This document shows positions 1 to 5,289 of a DNA stretch of 23,039 nucleotides, piece by piece. Position 1 is the stretch's first letter. Every line of letters begins with the position of its first letter. The translations under genes and the position numbers were made by a program. The stretch is from the IMG/VR virus record IMGVR_UViG_3300030329_003455, positions 1 to 23,039 of that record; one strand, written 5' to 3'. The DNA comes from a virus. The notes under the pieces are model-generated. The model was given only the letters and a program-made list of their open reading frames with translations. It had not been told where the DNA came from and did no database searches.

Positions 1-145
1 ATTGAGTAAATTCATGAAGCTCTTCTGGTTTGACATCCGATATACTCCTTTCATCGACCACACCATCGGCAATGTGACCATCCTTGATTAACTTTCGTAA
101 CCATGATGCGGCGTAGGGATCAATCTCGTTGTAGTATGCGCTCAT
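1..145 (-). CDS. DNA cytosine-C5 methyltransferase (Dcm-like), N-terminal fragment
   Basis: A leftward gene starts at ATG 143-145 and is cut by the window edge after 48 codons. It begins MSAYYNEIDPYAASWLRKLI and continues with an acidic DERSISDV stretch. I recognise this as the N-terminal extension typical of phage cytosine-C5 methyltransferases; the catalytic PCQ, ENV and target-recognition segments would lie outside the window. Such enzymes transfer a methyl group from S-adenosylmethionine to C5 of cytosine, and in phages usually protect the genome from host restriction. A G-rich ribosome site (GGGGGT) lies just upstream. It is the last visible gene of the leftward 828-to-1 unit, three bases after the 67-aa gene. 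The assignment rests only on N-terminal resemblance. Confidence 0.6.
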   Translation of the reverse strand, partial: MSAYYNEIDPYAASWLRKLIKDGHIADGVVDERSISDVKPEELHEFTQ

Positions 146-148
146 TGT

Positions 149-352
149 TTACCCCCAATCTTTTCTGTCGCCACGAGACTCTGCTTCATCCCAACCAAAA
201 TCGTAGGCTTGTCGTTCCTCATCTGTCAACGTGTAAACGCAGGGAGAACTATGTGTAGCACCCTCAAAATAATGAGGGTTGTAAGGTCTACCATAATAAA
301 AATCGGCTCCGCCTCGGTCAAAGGGTCCACCGTGTCTTCTATAATCATCCAT
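149..352 (-). CDS. Small hypothetical phage protein (67 aa)
   Basis: The 67-aa protein begins MDDYRRHGGPFDRGGADFYY, has a middle segment LTDEERQAYDFGWDEAE, and ends GDRKDWG. This combination (PFDRG..D.YYGR, a short helix with a Gly-aromatic turn, a terminal DWG) recurs, as I recall, in small proteins of alphaproteobacterial phages and resembles a ribosome-modulation-factor-like fold; no function is established. The start has a good ribosome site (GAGGA). It overlaps the end of the 68-aa gene by 8 bases, suggesting translational coupling, and sits immediately before the cytosine methyltransferase. Soluble, with no membrane segment. Confidence 0.75.
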   Translation of the reverse strand: MDDYRRHGGPFDRGGADFYYGRPYNPHYFEGATHSSPCVYTLTDEERQAYDFGWDEAESRGDRKDWG

Positions 353-551
353 TTTTTTTCCTCGAAATGTCTAAAATAACTTTAATGGTTTTCTTGTAAG
401 GTTTATCTGGATTAACGTCAGAAATGAATTGACGTTCAGCTTCAGCCATAGCCTCAAAATAATCTAATTGACTATTTTCGGGTACAGATATTTTATATGT
501 TCGGGTCACTTTACCTTCGCAAATAAAATTATATGTCGGGAATTTTTTCAT
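345..551 (-). CDS. Hypothetical protein (68 aa)
   Basis: The 68-aa protein starts MKKFPTYNFICEGKVTRTYK and ends in a basic tail, ISRKKNG. The alternating polar/hydrophobic N-terminal half followed by an amphipathic helix (DYFEAMAEAERQFISDV) suggests a small alpha/beta fold, but I do not recognise the family. An AGGA-containing ribosome site precedes the ATG. It is the second gene of the leftward 828-to-1 unit and overlaps the next gene by 8 bases. It is separated from the 55-aa gene upstream by about 110 bases of non-coding repeat sequence. Confidence 0.7.
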   Translation of the reverse strand: MKKFPTYNFICEGKVTRTYKISVPENSQLDYFEAMAEAERQFISDVNPDKPYKKTIKVILDISRKKNG

Positions 552-605
552 TCCTAAAAATCCTCATAACAACAAAAATAATAATAAAAAGAAAATCTCA
601 AAAAA

Positions 606-654
606 AGATTAGCGGAATTAGCAGAATTAGCAGACCCCCTTGCTAAATCTTTTT
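606..654. repeat. Three tandem 9-bp ATTAGCRGA repeats inside a terminator-like hairpin
   Basis: ATTAGCGGA (608-616) is followed directly by ATTAGCAGA (617-625) and ATTAGCAGA (626-634). The outer ends pair: AGATTAGC (606-613) with GCTAAATCT (642-650, one extra A), followed by TTTT on the plus strand. On the minus strand the same hairpin is followed by a T run made from 600-606. It lies between the leftward 55-aa and 68-aa genes, so it could be a partial terminator that lowers expression of the distal genes, or an operator cluster. ATTAGCAGA occurs again at 1403-1411, just before the MT-A70 gene. Confidence 0.45.
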
Positions 655-660
655 AAAAAA

Positions 661-828
661 TTAACTTTCATTAAAACAAAAAATCCCAGCGCGATTGGAA
701 AAAATGTCAATCAAAACATCTACTGGAATCTTGTTGTTCTCAAAAGACATTTCAAAAATATCTTCCTCGTCAGATAACATAGATATATCTGTATGGAAAA
801 AATCGAAATCTGAAATAATGTTTTTCAT
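661..828 (-). CDS. Small acidic hypothetical protein (55 aa)
   Basis: An uninterrupted 55-codon frame runs from ATG 826-828 to TAA 661-663, preceded by an AAGGAA ribosome site. The product begins MKNIISDFDFFHTDISMLSD, is rich in Asp and Glu in its first half, and ends FCFNESX-like with a terminal FNES. There is no recognisable domain. Support for a real gene comes from its ribosome site and from a good leftward promoter (859-887) placed directly upstream; it would be the first gene of that transcript. Small acidic proteins encoded first from a leftward promoter are often early host-takeover proteins, but that is inference only. Confidence 0.6.
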   Translation of the reverse strand: MKNIISDFDFFHTDISMLSDEEDIFEMSFENNKIPVDVLIDIFSNRAGIFCFNES

Positions 829-858
829 AATATGTATTCCTTTTTTATTAGAGTTTGT

Positions 859-887
859 AATTTAACTTACTTTATAATATTTGTCAA
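859..887 (-). promoter_or_regulatory. Leftward sigma70-type promoter for the 828-to-1 unit
   Basis: Read on the minus strand there is a perfect -35 TTGACA (882-887), a 17-base spacer and TAAATT (859-864, four of six consensus -10 bases). The first gene start is about 30 bases downstream. The spacing and location make it convincing as the promoter for the 55-, 68- and 67-aa genes and the cytosine methyltransferase. Confidence 0.6.
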
Positions 888-920
888 ATCCTTTTCGTAA
901 TTTTTTTTACTTGATTTCTG

Positions 921-930
921 GTGGTATATA
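921..930 (+). promoter_or_regulatory. Possible extended -10 promoter for the GGCT/methyltransferase unit
   Basis: TGGTATATA at 922-930 fits an extended -10 element (TGN followed by TATATA), about 40 bases before the gamma-glutamylcyclotransferase-like start. No good -35 is present 17 bases upstream (only a T run). It is divergent from the leftward promoter at 859-887, so the intergenic region could control both units. Confidence 0.3.
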
Positions 931-968
931 GAATAATCTTCGTTAATCTAGAAAAAGGAGATTTTATC

Positions 969-1394
969 ATGTTAAAAGAACGGTCTATGTTATACTTAGG
1001 TTATGGTATGAACATGAATGTTGACTCTATGGCCTCTCGATGTCCCGCTGCTGTAAGCCTAGGGGGTTTTTATCTACCTAATTACAGGCTGGTTTTTCGG
1101 GGCGTTGCTGATGTCGTAGAGGATAAAGATAGTTATGTACCAGTAGCGTTGTGGCTTATAACAAAAAAATGCTTGAAATCCTTAGATCAACTCGAAGGAT
1201 ATCCAAGCCTTTATAATAGAAAAATTATCAATGGACGGTGGTGGATGTATTATATGAATGATAAAAGTTTTTTAGCACCGCCATCAGAACATTATTACAA
1301 AACTATTGAAAACGGTTATGATGCTTTTGATCTAGACTCCAGATCTATTCGGGTCGCAAAAAAAGAAGCGATAAACTCAATTATCGCCGCTTAA
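969..1394 (+). CDS. Gamma-glutamylcyclotransferase-like (AIG2/GGCT fold) protein
   Basis: The 141-aa product starts at ATG 969, which has a strong ribosome site (AAAAAGGAG); an in-frame ATG at 921 lacks one. Near the N-terminus is YLGYGMNMNVDSMASRCP, matching the family's substrate-loop motif (usually YGSN; here YGMN), then LVFRGVADV, and later LDQLEGYPSLY, where the Glu is the expected catalytic acid. The family folds as a small barrel and usually releases 5-oxoproline from gamma-glutamyl amines; phage copies have no proven substrate. It leads a rightward unit with an adenine methyltransferase 31 bases downstream. The family call is solid; the substrate is unknown. Confidence 0.8.
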   Translation: MLKERSMLYLGYGMNMNVDSMASRCPAAVSLGGFYLPNYRLVFRGVADVVEDKDSYVPVALWLITKKCLKSLDQLEGYPSLYNRKIINGRWWMYYMNDKSFLAPPSEHYYKTIENGYDAFDLDSRSIRVAKKEAINSIIAA

Positions 1395-1425
1395 ATAAAA
1401 GGATTAGCAGAATTAAAAGTGTAAA

Positions 1426-1983
1426 ATGAATTTACCAAATAAAAAATACAATATTATTTATGCAGACCCGCCTTGGTTTTTTAAAACAAGATCTAAAAAA
1501 GGCGAAAAGAAATCAGCAGATAATCATTATTCCTGCATGAATATAAATGACATTTACAATCTTCCTGTAAAAAATATTGCAGAAGATAACAGTTTTTTAT
1601 TTTTATGGGTGACTTATCCACTATTAGTTGAGGGAGTTGAGACAATTAAGAGATGGGGATTTACTTATAAAACTTGTGCATTTTCTTGGGTCAAAAAGAA
1701 TAAGGTTGCCGATAGTTTATTTTGGGGGTTAGGTTACTGGACTAGAGCCAACAATGAAATTTGTTTGCTCGGAACAAAAGGAACGCCTAAACGTGTAAGT
1801 AAATCAGTACACCAAGTTGTTGTAGATAGAATAAAAGAACACAGCAAAAAGCCCGATTGTGTTAGGGATCGTATCGTACAGCTTTGTGGAGATCTCCCTC
1901 GAATAGAGTTGTTTGCCCGACAAAAAACAAAAGGTTGGGATTATTGGGGGGACGAAGTAGATGCAAAAAATTTATCCCGATAA
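1426..1983 (+). CDS. MT-A70 family adenine-N6 DNA methyltransferase
   Basis: The 185-aa protein starts MNLPNKKYNIIYADPPWFFK. DPPW at residues 14-17 is the catalytic motif IV of N6-adenine methyltransferases, and its position at the extreme N-terminus, the overall length, FLFLWVTYP and the SAM-side segment NNEICLLGTKGTP fit the MT-A70 group. The C-terminal KPDCVRDRIVQLCGDLPRIELFAR is also characteristic (PxxxRxxI...P..ELFAR). It would methylate adenines in phage DNA, probably against restriction or to time replication and packaging. The ribosome site is weak, so it may depend on readthrough from the upstream gene. It overlaps the next gene by 23 bases. Confidence 0.92.
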   Translation: MNLPNKKYNIIYADPPWFFKTRSKKGEKKSADNHYSCMNINDIYNLPVKNIAEDNSFLFLWVTYPLLVEGVETIKRWGFTYKTCAFSWVKKNKVADSLFWGLGYWTRANNEICLLGTKGTPKRVSKSVHQVVVDRIKEHSKKPDCVRDRIVQLCGDLPRIELFARQKTKGWDYWGDEVDAKNLSR

Positions 1984-2200
1984 TATCCACGGGATGAGAA
2001 TAGCCGCCGCTTTAGAAAGCCGTATTCGTATGGCAGAACATTATAATGGAAATCGAATCCAAGACATGAAAGAAGTAGAAGAAATATTAGAATTCTTACA
2101 AAAATTTAAAAAAAATCAAAAACTGGACGGCTCAAACGTCCTAACACAAAAGCCCTTGGAACGTTGGCGTAATAGAGTAAATTCTGTGAAAAAAAAATAA
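1961..2200 (+). CDS. Small hypothetical protein (79 aa) overlapping the methyltransferase
   Basis: The 79-aa protein starts MQKIYPDNIHGMRIAAALES, is mostly helical in appearance, and ends in a very basic tail (RWRNRVNSVKKK). The start lies within the last 23 bases of the adenine methyltransferase gene in another frame, with GGGGGGACGAAG upstream as a possible ribosome site, so translation is probably coupled. I recognise no family. It is the last gene before the terminator at 2284-2311. It may be an accessory protein of the methyltransferase, but only gene order suggests this. Confidence 0.65.
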   Translation: MQKIYPDNIHGMRIAAALESRIRMAEHYNGNRIQDMKEVEEILEFLQKFKKNQKLDGSNVLTQKPLERWRNRVNSVKKK

Positions 2201-2283
2201 AATTGACTTTTTAACGTAAATGTTTAATCCTAAAAAAACATTATTATTTAAAGTAATACCTGCTCGGTATTGCCTCAAACTAA

Positions 2284-2311
2284 CCCCCCGATAATTCGGG
2301 GGGCTTTTTTT
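2284..2311 (+). terminator. Rho-independent terminator of the methyltransferase unit
   Basis: CCCCCCGA (2284-2291), loop TAAT, TCGGGGGG (2296-2303), then C and seven T. A perfect 8-bp GC-rich stem followed by a T run on the plus strand makes this a textbook intrinsic terminator. It sits between the convergent 79-aa gene and the MORN gene. Confidence 0.92.
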
Positions 2312-2312
2312 A

Positions 2313-2426
2313 CTAACCTTTAAAATTTTTCTTGGTTTCTAACTGACCATCTTCGTCATACTCTTCCCAAAGATTTCGTTCTCCGTCTTTGTAATTTTCT
2401 TTAGATCCTAAATGCAAAATGATCAT
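2313..2426 (-). pseudogene. Out-of-frame last repeat of the MORN gene
   Basis: Just past the stop of the MORN gene the repeat pattern continues in another leftward frame: an ENYKDGERNLWEEYDEDGQL segment ending at TAG 2313-2315. The adjoining in-frame repeats have the same NYKDG...LWE.Y...NGQL pattern. Between the conserved Asn codon and the Leu codon of this NGQL turn there are 13 bases where the other repeats have 6, so about 7 extra bases shift the frame. An ATG at 2424-2426 opens this frame for 37 codons, so independent translation is possible. More likely it is the detached C-terminus of the 122-aa protein, or an assembly error. Confidence 0.7.
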
Positions 2427-2757
2427 TCTTCCAATAGAATTCCCAAAAACCGTCTTGTTTTCCGTCTTTCCAATTTGCTTTGGATTTTAACTGACCATTA
2501 CCCCAATAGGATTCCCAAAGACCGTCTTTTTCTCCGTCTTTGTAATTTCCTTTGGACCATAACTGACCATTTTTATGATACTCTTCCCAAAGACCGTCTT
2601 CTTTATCGTCTTTGTAGTTTCCTCTCATCCATAACTGACCATTTTCATAATACCATTCCCAAAGACCTTCTCTTATTCCGTCTTTGTAATTTCCTTTGTC
2701 CCATAACTGACCATTTTCGTCATAGCCTTTCCAAAGGCCGTTCCGCTTTTCCTTAAT
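2318..2757 (-). repeat. 72-bp tandem repeats encoding MORN units
   Basis: The sequence AACTGACCAT or a close variant recurs on the plus strand at 2489, 2561, 2633 and 2705 with an exact 72-base period, and again at 2341. The interval from 2341 to 2489 is 148 rather than 144 bases, which exposes an indel. Each 72-base unit encodes one 24-residue MORN-type repeat on the minus strand. Near-identical units favour slippage or recombination that changes copy number. Confidence 0.85.
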
Positions 2758-2769
2758 TGCGTTTGCCAT
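2401..2769 (-). CDS. MORN-repeat protein (YwqK-like), probably C-terminally truncated
   Basis: The 122-aa protein is built almost entirely of 24-residue units of the form NGQL..KGNYKDG...GLWE.Y, with about five in frame. This MORN-type beta-hairpin repeat matches proteins often annotated as YwqK-family antitoxins in bacteria; that label is an annotation habit and no toxin partner is seen here. The protein has no signal peptide. The ribosome site AAGGA precedes the ATG, and it follows the 76-aa gene by 3 bases as the last gene of the 4004-to-2313 unit. The C-terminus is abnormal: after FYWKN the frame is lost and it ends FAFRI, whereas the repeat continues in another frame (2313-2426). Confidence 0.85.
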   Translation of the reverse strand: MANAIKEKRNGLWKGYDENGQLWDKGNYKDGIREGLWEWYYENGQLWMRGNYKDDKEDGLWEEYHKNGQLWSKGNYKDGEKDGLWESYWGNGQLKSKANWKDGKQDGFWEFYWKNDHFAFRI

Positions 2770-2772
2770 TTA

Positions 2773-3003
2773 TTATATCCTTCTAAAGCCGCCTTTAAAT
2801 CGTCGATCTGGCTTAAAACCCATTTTTTTTGCAGCTCTTAATATTAAAGAATCTATTTCCTCGTTTTTTAAAGAACCAATAACTTTATGCAACCACACTT
2901 CTGATTTGAGGACGGGATGCCAACATACCAAAACTCCACCCTTTTTTGAGGTAGAACAGCCGAATAGCCAACCCGTGTTTTTTTGCTCAGAAATAGTTTT
3001 CAT
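2773..3003 (-). CDS. Hypothetical protein (76 aa)
   Basis: The 76-aa protein begins MKTISEQKNTGWLFGCSTSK and has a KKGGVLVCWHPVL segment, then a helical, basic C-terminal half (AAKKMGFKPDRRFKGGFRRI). Two Cys and one His are present, but not in a clear metal-binding arrangement. A GGAG/AAGGA ribosome site precedes the start. It is the third gene of the leftward 4004-to-2313 unit. No family recognised. Confidence 0.65.
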   Translation of the reverse strand: MKTISEQKNTGWLFGCSTSKKGGVLVCWHPVLKSEVWLHKVIGSLKNEEIDSLILRAAKKMGFKPDRRFKGGFRRI

Positions 3004-3019
3004 TTCCTTACTCCCCTTT

Positions 3020-3466
3020 TTATGCCGCTTGTTGGTAAAGTTGTTTAGTATGTATACAATATTTTTTGGTAGAGCTTATAACCTCAACGTCAGATAAAAT
3101 TATTTTAATATCTTCCTCGGTTAATTTATTATCCCATTTTTCTTGTAAATAATCACTTTCACAAAGAATTTGCTCTCCGATAATATAAGCTAACATATTA
3201 ACTACTTTCTCTGGTTCGCTAAGATCTGTTGTAACTTCTCCAAAATTATCCTGCTCATATTCTTTTATAACTTCCATTGCTTCAAAAACATATTCACCAA
3301 GAAAATTCTTGGCTTCATATCTTCCAATAATAAAATAATACGTGTTAAATAATTCGTTGTGTAAATCACAACCGTAAACGTTTACACCGTTACCACCTAA
3401 AACACCTGTTTCATCACTTAACCTGTCTTTAATGCTATTTAAGACACCTTGAAAAATATCTGGCAT
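3020..3466 (-). CDS. Conserved hypothetical phage protein (148 aa)
   Basis: The 148-aa protein starts MPDIFQGVLNSIKDRLSDET. The central part, with VYGCDLHNELFNTYYFIIGR, the helix EAMEVIKEYEQDNFGEVTTDLSEPEKV, and VNMLAYIIGEQIL, resembles a widespread but uncharacterised family of phage and plasmid proteins I have seen before, of unknown function. It is acidic and soluble. The ribosome site GGGAGG overlaps the last codons of the upstream 177-aa gene, so the two are probably coupled. Confidence 0.75.
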   Translation of the reverse strand: MPDIFQGVLNSIKDRLSDETGVLGGNGVNVYGCDLHNELFNTYYFIIGRYEAKNFLGEYVFEAMEVIKEYEQDNFGEVTTDLSEPEKVVNMLAYIIGEQILCESDYLQEKWDNKLTEEDIKIILSDVEVISSTKKYCIHTKQLYQQAA

Positions 3467-3470
3467 TTTT

Positions 3471-4004
3471 TCAACCTCCCGTTGCGCCGATGTAAATCTC
3501 TAAGGCTTCTTCGAGAGGTAACTCATTTAAAATTACCGCTTCTGGATATCGCCTCTTGATCTGTTGAGTCTTCATCCTCACAACTTTTGGGGTGTCGTTT
3601 AAGGGATGATAACGACTTTCTCTCAAACCGTCCTTCGTAGTAAAAAGATAAGCCCTCTTCAAATGCCTCTTCAAATCTCTGATAGTCAAATACTTGCCTA
3701 CTTGATCCGCGCACCAGTACTCAAACTTCTGATCAAAACCTTCAGGACACCAATCGTACTTGCCAACATCAGTCTTAGGTAAGGATGCGAAGTACTCCTC
3801 TATCTCTTGGAATTTCTCGCGCCATGCACCTTTGACCTTGATCAATGGTGACTTGTCATGGTGGTTCACACGGTCAGATCCACCGTGCCCATCGTTGCCG
3901 ACATCAGCAAATGGTTTGCCGTCCAGATATACGACTGCCGTGTAGCAGTATGTTTCTTCACTACCAGATGCAAAGTATTTAATTGCTTTCATTTCTAGAT
4001 TCAT
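3471..4004 (-). CDS. Conserved hypothetical phage protein (177 aa)
   Basis: The 177-aa protein starts MNLEMKAIKYFASGSEETYC. It has a beta-rich first half with VVYLDGKPFADVGNDGHGG, reminiscent of phage-encoded proteins of unknown function with a Gly/His-rich turn (NDGHGGSD), and a basic second half (KRHLKRAYLF, TQQIKRRYPEAV). ATG 4002-4004 is chosen because AAAAGGGA lies ten bases upstream; an internal ATG four codons later is possible. It is the first gene of the leftward unit driven by the promoter at 4049-4077. No catalytic motif is identified. Confidence 0.75.
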   Translation of the reverse strand: MNLEMKAIKYFASGSEETYCYTAVVYLDGKPFADVGNDGHGGSDRVNHHDKSPLIKVKGAWREKFQEIEEYFASLPKTDVGKYDWCPEGFDQKFEYWCADQVGKYLTIRDLKRHLKRAYLFTTKDGLRESRYHPLNDTPKVVRMKTQQIKRRYPEAVILNELPLEEALEIYIGATGG

Positions 4005-4048
4005 TTGTTTATATCCCTTTTAATTTCTAGATTATTCCATATGTAGCC

Positions 4049-4077
4049 ATACTATTCTGCAAATTCCTATATGTCAA
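4049..4077 (-). promoter_or_regulatory. Leftward sigma70-type promoter for the 4004-to-2313 unit
   Basis: On the minus strand: perfect TTGACA (4072-4077), a 17-base spacer, then TAGTAT (4049-4054). Two similar words, ACATATAGGAAT and ACATATGGAATA, lie on the minus strand in and downstream of the spacer and might bind a regulator. The 177-aa gene starts about 45 bases downstream. Confidence 0.6.
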
Positions 4078-4079
4078 GC

Positions 4080-4305
4080 TCTGCTTTCAATACATAAAAA
4101 TTACTGGCTGCGTAGGTCGGAAATTGTTAAAACAACATTTTAAAATATGCTTTAAAATTGCAATTTCAAATTAAAATTTAAAACCTTTAAAATTCTAAGT
4201 TGTTGATTTTATTGAATAATCGATTTTAATTTTAACCGTTTCAAAAAGTTGGTTTTGAAATGAAAAACGTAATAAAATCAAAGGATTACAATTTTAAAAA
4301 GGCTA
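4080..4305. other. AT-rich leader with dyads before the terminase small subunit gene
   Basis: No gene is supported here. The stretch is extremely A/T-rich, with repeated TTTAAAA words, a 12-bp perfect palindrome AAATTGCAATTT (4155-4166) and an inverted repeat TTTCAAAA-N6-TTTTGAAA (4239-4260). Such composition suits a bent or easily melted control region or origin, but nothing specific (iterons, DnaA boxes) is evident to the eye. Confidence 0.4.
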
Positions 4306-4347
4306 CCCCCTTTACAAGGGGGAATATATATTAAATTCCCTCTTGTA
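4306..4347 (+). promoter_or_regulatory. Two mutually exclusive hairpins sharing one arm
   Basis: CCCCCTT (4306-4312) pairs perfectly with AAGGGGG (4316-4322) around a 3-base loop. The same AAGGGGG also belongs to a longer stem: TACAAGGGGGAAT (4313-4325) pairs over 13 positions, with one G-U, with ATTCCCTCTTGTA (4335-4347). The two folds cannot coexist. A TATAAT word (4346-4351) overlaps the outer arm. The arrangement looks like a switch or attenuator in the leader of the terminase small-subunit gene, though transcription through it is not shown. Confidence 0.45.
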
Positions 4348-4377
4348 TAATAAAACAGCGCAAAATTAAAATAAATT

Positions 4378-4419
4378 TGCACCATAACGCTTGACCTCAA
4401 AATTTATTCACGATATGGG
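4378..4419 (+). promoter_or_regulatory. Candidate promoter with TGCACCATAA element before terS
   Basis: TGCACCATAA (4378-4387) is followed three bases later by TTGACC (4391-4396), a 17-base spacer and TATGGG (4414-4419, weak -10). The same decamer occurs twice in the consensus promoter at 7434-7462, so the element may be a phage operator common to the rightward structural units. The terminase small subunit starts about 40 bases downstream. Confidence 0.4.
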
Positions 4420-4460
4420 AAGATATGAAAAAATATGGTTGCAGTAGCTCGGAGTAATCA

Positions 4461-5018
4461 ATGCCAAAAATAAAACCAGAAGGATTTGACAAAGATAAAA
4501 ACCCAGCAAAATTCGGTAGAAAAATTACACCACAACAACAACGTTTCATAAATAACTATTTACACAAAGACATGACTCAGACCGCATCAGCTAGAGAGGC
4601 AGGTTATAAAAACCCTAACGTGTCAGCCGTCCAATTACTTAACCACCCTTTCATAAGAGAACGCATTGAAGAACAAAGACAGGAACTGGAAACTAAGTAC
4701 GGAGTAACCATAACGAAATCTGTGCGCGATATGCAGAGACTTAGAGATGAAGCTTGGGCGGCAGGTCGATACTCAGACGCTATTCGAGCCGAAGAATTAA
4801 GATTAAAAGCAACAGGATTGCTTGTAGCAAAATCACACGTTGTACATGAAAACGTAGATGGAATGAATCGGGATGATATCGTAAAAAAATTACAGGAATA
4901 TATGGAACGTGCTAAAGATAGGATGGTTGATGTAACACCAACAGAAAATCCCACAAAATCAGCACAAGTTCCTATAACTGACTGTAGCAAAGAAAAGAAA
5001 AATGTCGGGGATAACTAG
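4461..5018 (+). CDS. Terminase small subunit (TerS)
   Basis: The 185-aa protein starts MPKIKPEGFDKDKNPAKFGR. Residues about 22-75, with ITPQQQRFINNYL, MTQTASAREAGYKN and VQLLNHPFIRERIEE, match the helix-turn-helix DNA-binding N-terminus of the Terminase_2-type small subunit. A helical oligomerisation segment follows, then a disordered charged tail. TerS rings bind the packaging initiation site and hand DNA to the large subunit. The ribosome site before ATG is GGAG. It stands alone as a rightward unit; TerL lies about 6.9 kb away beyond a leftward cassette and a giant gene, which is an unusual separation. Hairpins and TTCGGG repeats immediately follow. Confidence 0.85.
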   Translation: MPKIKPEGFDKDKNPAKFGRKITPQQQRFINNYLHKDMTQTASAREAGYKNPNVSAVQLLNHPFIRERIEEQRQELETKYGVTITKSVRDMQRLRDEAWAAGRYSDAIRAEELRLKATGLLVAKSHVVHENVDGMNRDDIVKKLQEYMERAKDRMVDVTPTENPTKSAQVPITDCSKEKKNVGDN

Positions 5019-5023
5019 GGGAG

Positions 5024-5089
5024 GGGGGGCTATCCCCCCACCCTCCTCTGGCGGTTCTCCTCCCTCTGGAGGGGGTGTTTCTCGCTTTT
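5024..5089 (+). terminator. GC-rich hairpins downstream of terS
   Basis: GGGGGG (5024-5029), loop CTAT, CCCCCC (5034-5039) begins six bases after the terS stop. A second hairpin, CCTCC (5059-5063) with GGAGG (5068-5072), extendable by wobble pairs, is followed by TGTTTCTCGCTTTT. The second fits an imperfect intrinsic terminator. In this AT-rich genome the local GC content is striking. Confidence 0.5.
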
Positions 5090-5114
5090 ATGACCACAGA
5101 CACACAAAAACTTG

Positions 5115-5252
5115 TTCGGGCTATCAGTGAGCCTCTCCTTGGCTCTACGGGCTTTCGGGCTTTTCGGGCTTTTCGGGCTTAAATTAAGATTTATTCGGGC
5201 TTTTCGGGGTCGATCTTCGGGCTTCGGGGCTTCGGGCCTTCGGGCTTCGGGG
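5115..5252. repeat. TTCGGG repeat array A, with G-quadruplex motif
   Basis: I count eleven TTCGGG words: starting at 5115, 5154, 5163, 5172, 5194, 5203, 5216, 5223, 5231, 5239 and 5246. Part is a strict 9-base tandem (TTTTCGGGC). At 5226-5252 four runs of at least three G are separated by loops of 4, 5 and 4 bases, meeting the usual G-quadruplex pattern. It sits between terS and the leftward HTH gene and could be a packaging site, a terminator complex or a roadblock. Confidence 0.75.
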
Positions 5253-5287
5253 TCTAATACTAATACTAATACTAGACCCCTTTATTG
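5249..5287 (+). terminator. Hairpin with TAATAC-repeat loop between convergent genes
   Basis: GGGGTCTA (5249-5256) pairs perfectly with TAGACCCC (5273-5280). The 16-base loop is made of tandem TAATAC-type repeats, and TTTATT follows on the plus strand. It lies three bases past the stop side of the leftward HTH gene, so it may end rightward transcripts from terS and also trim leftward ones. Confidence 0.55.
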
Positions 5288-5289
5288 AT

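Noticed and set aside
921-968. Upstream ATG extending the GGCT-like gene by 16 residues
   Set aside because: No ribosome site there, it overlaps the likely promoter, and AAAAAGGAG precedes ATG 969.
2412-2756. A 114-codon rightward frame antisense to the MORN gene
   Set aside because: It arises because the 72-bp repeats keep the opposite frame open; the minus strand encodes the recognisable MORN pattern.
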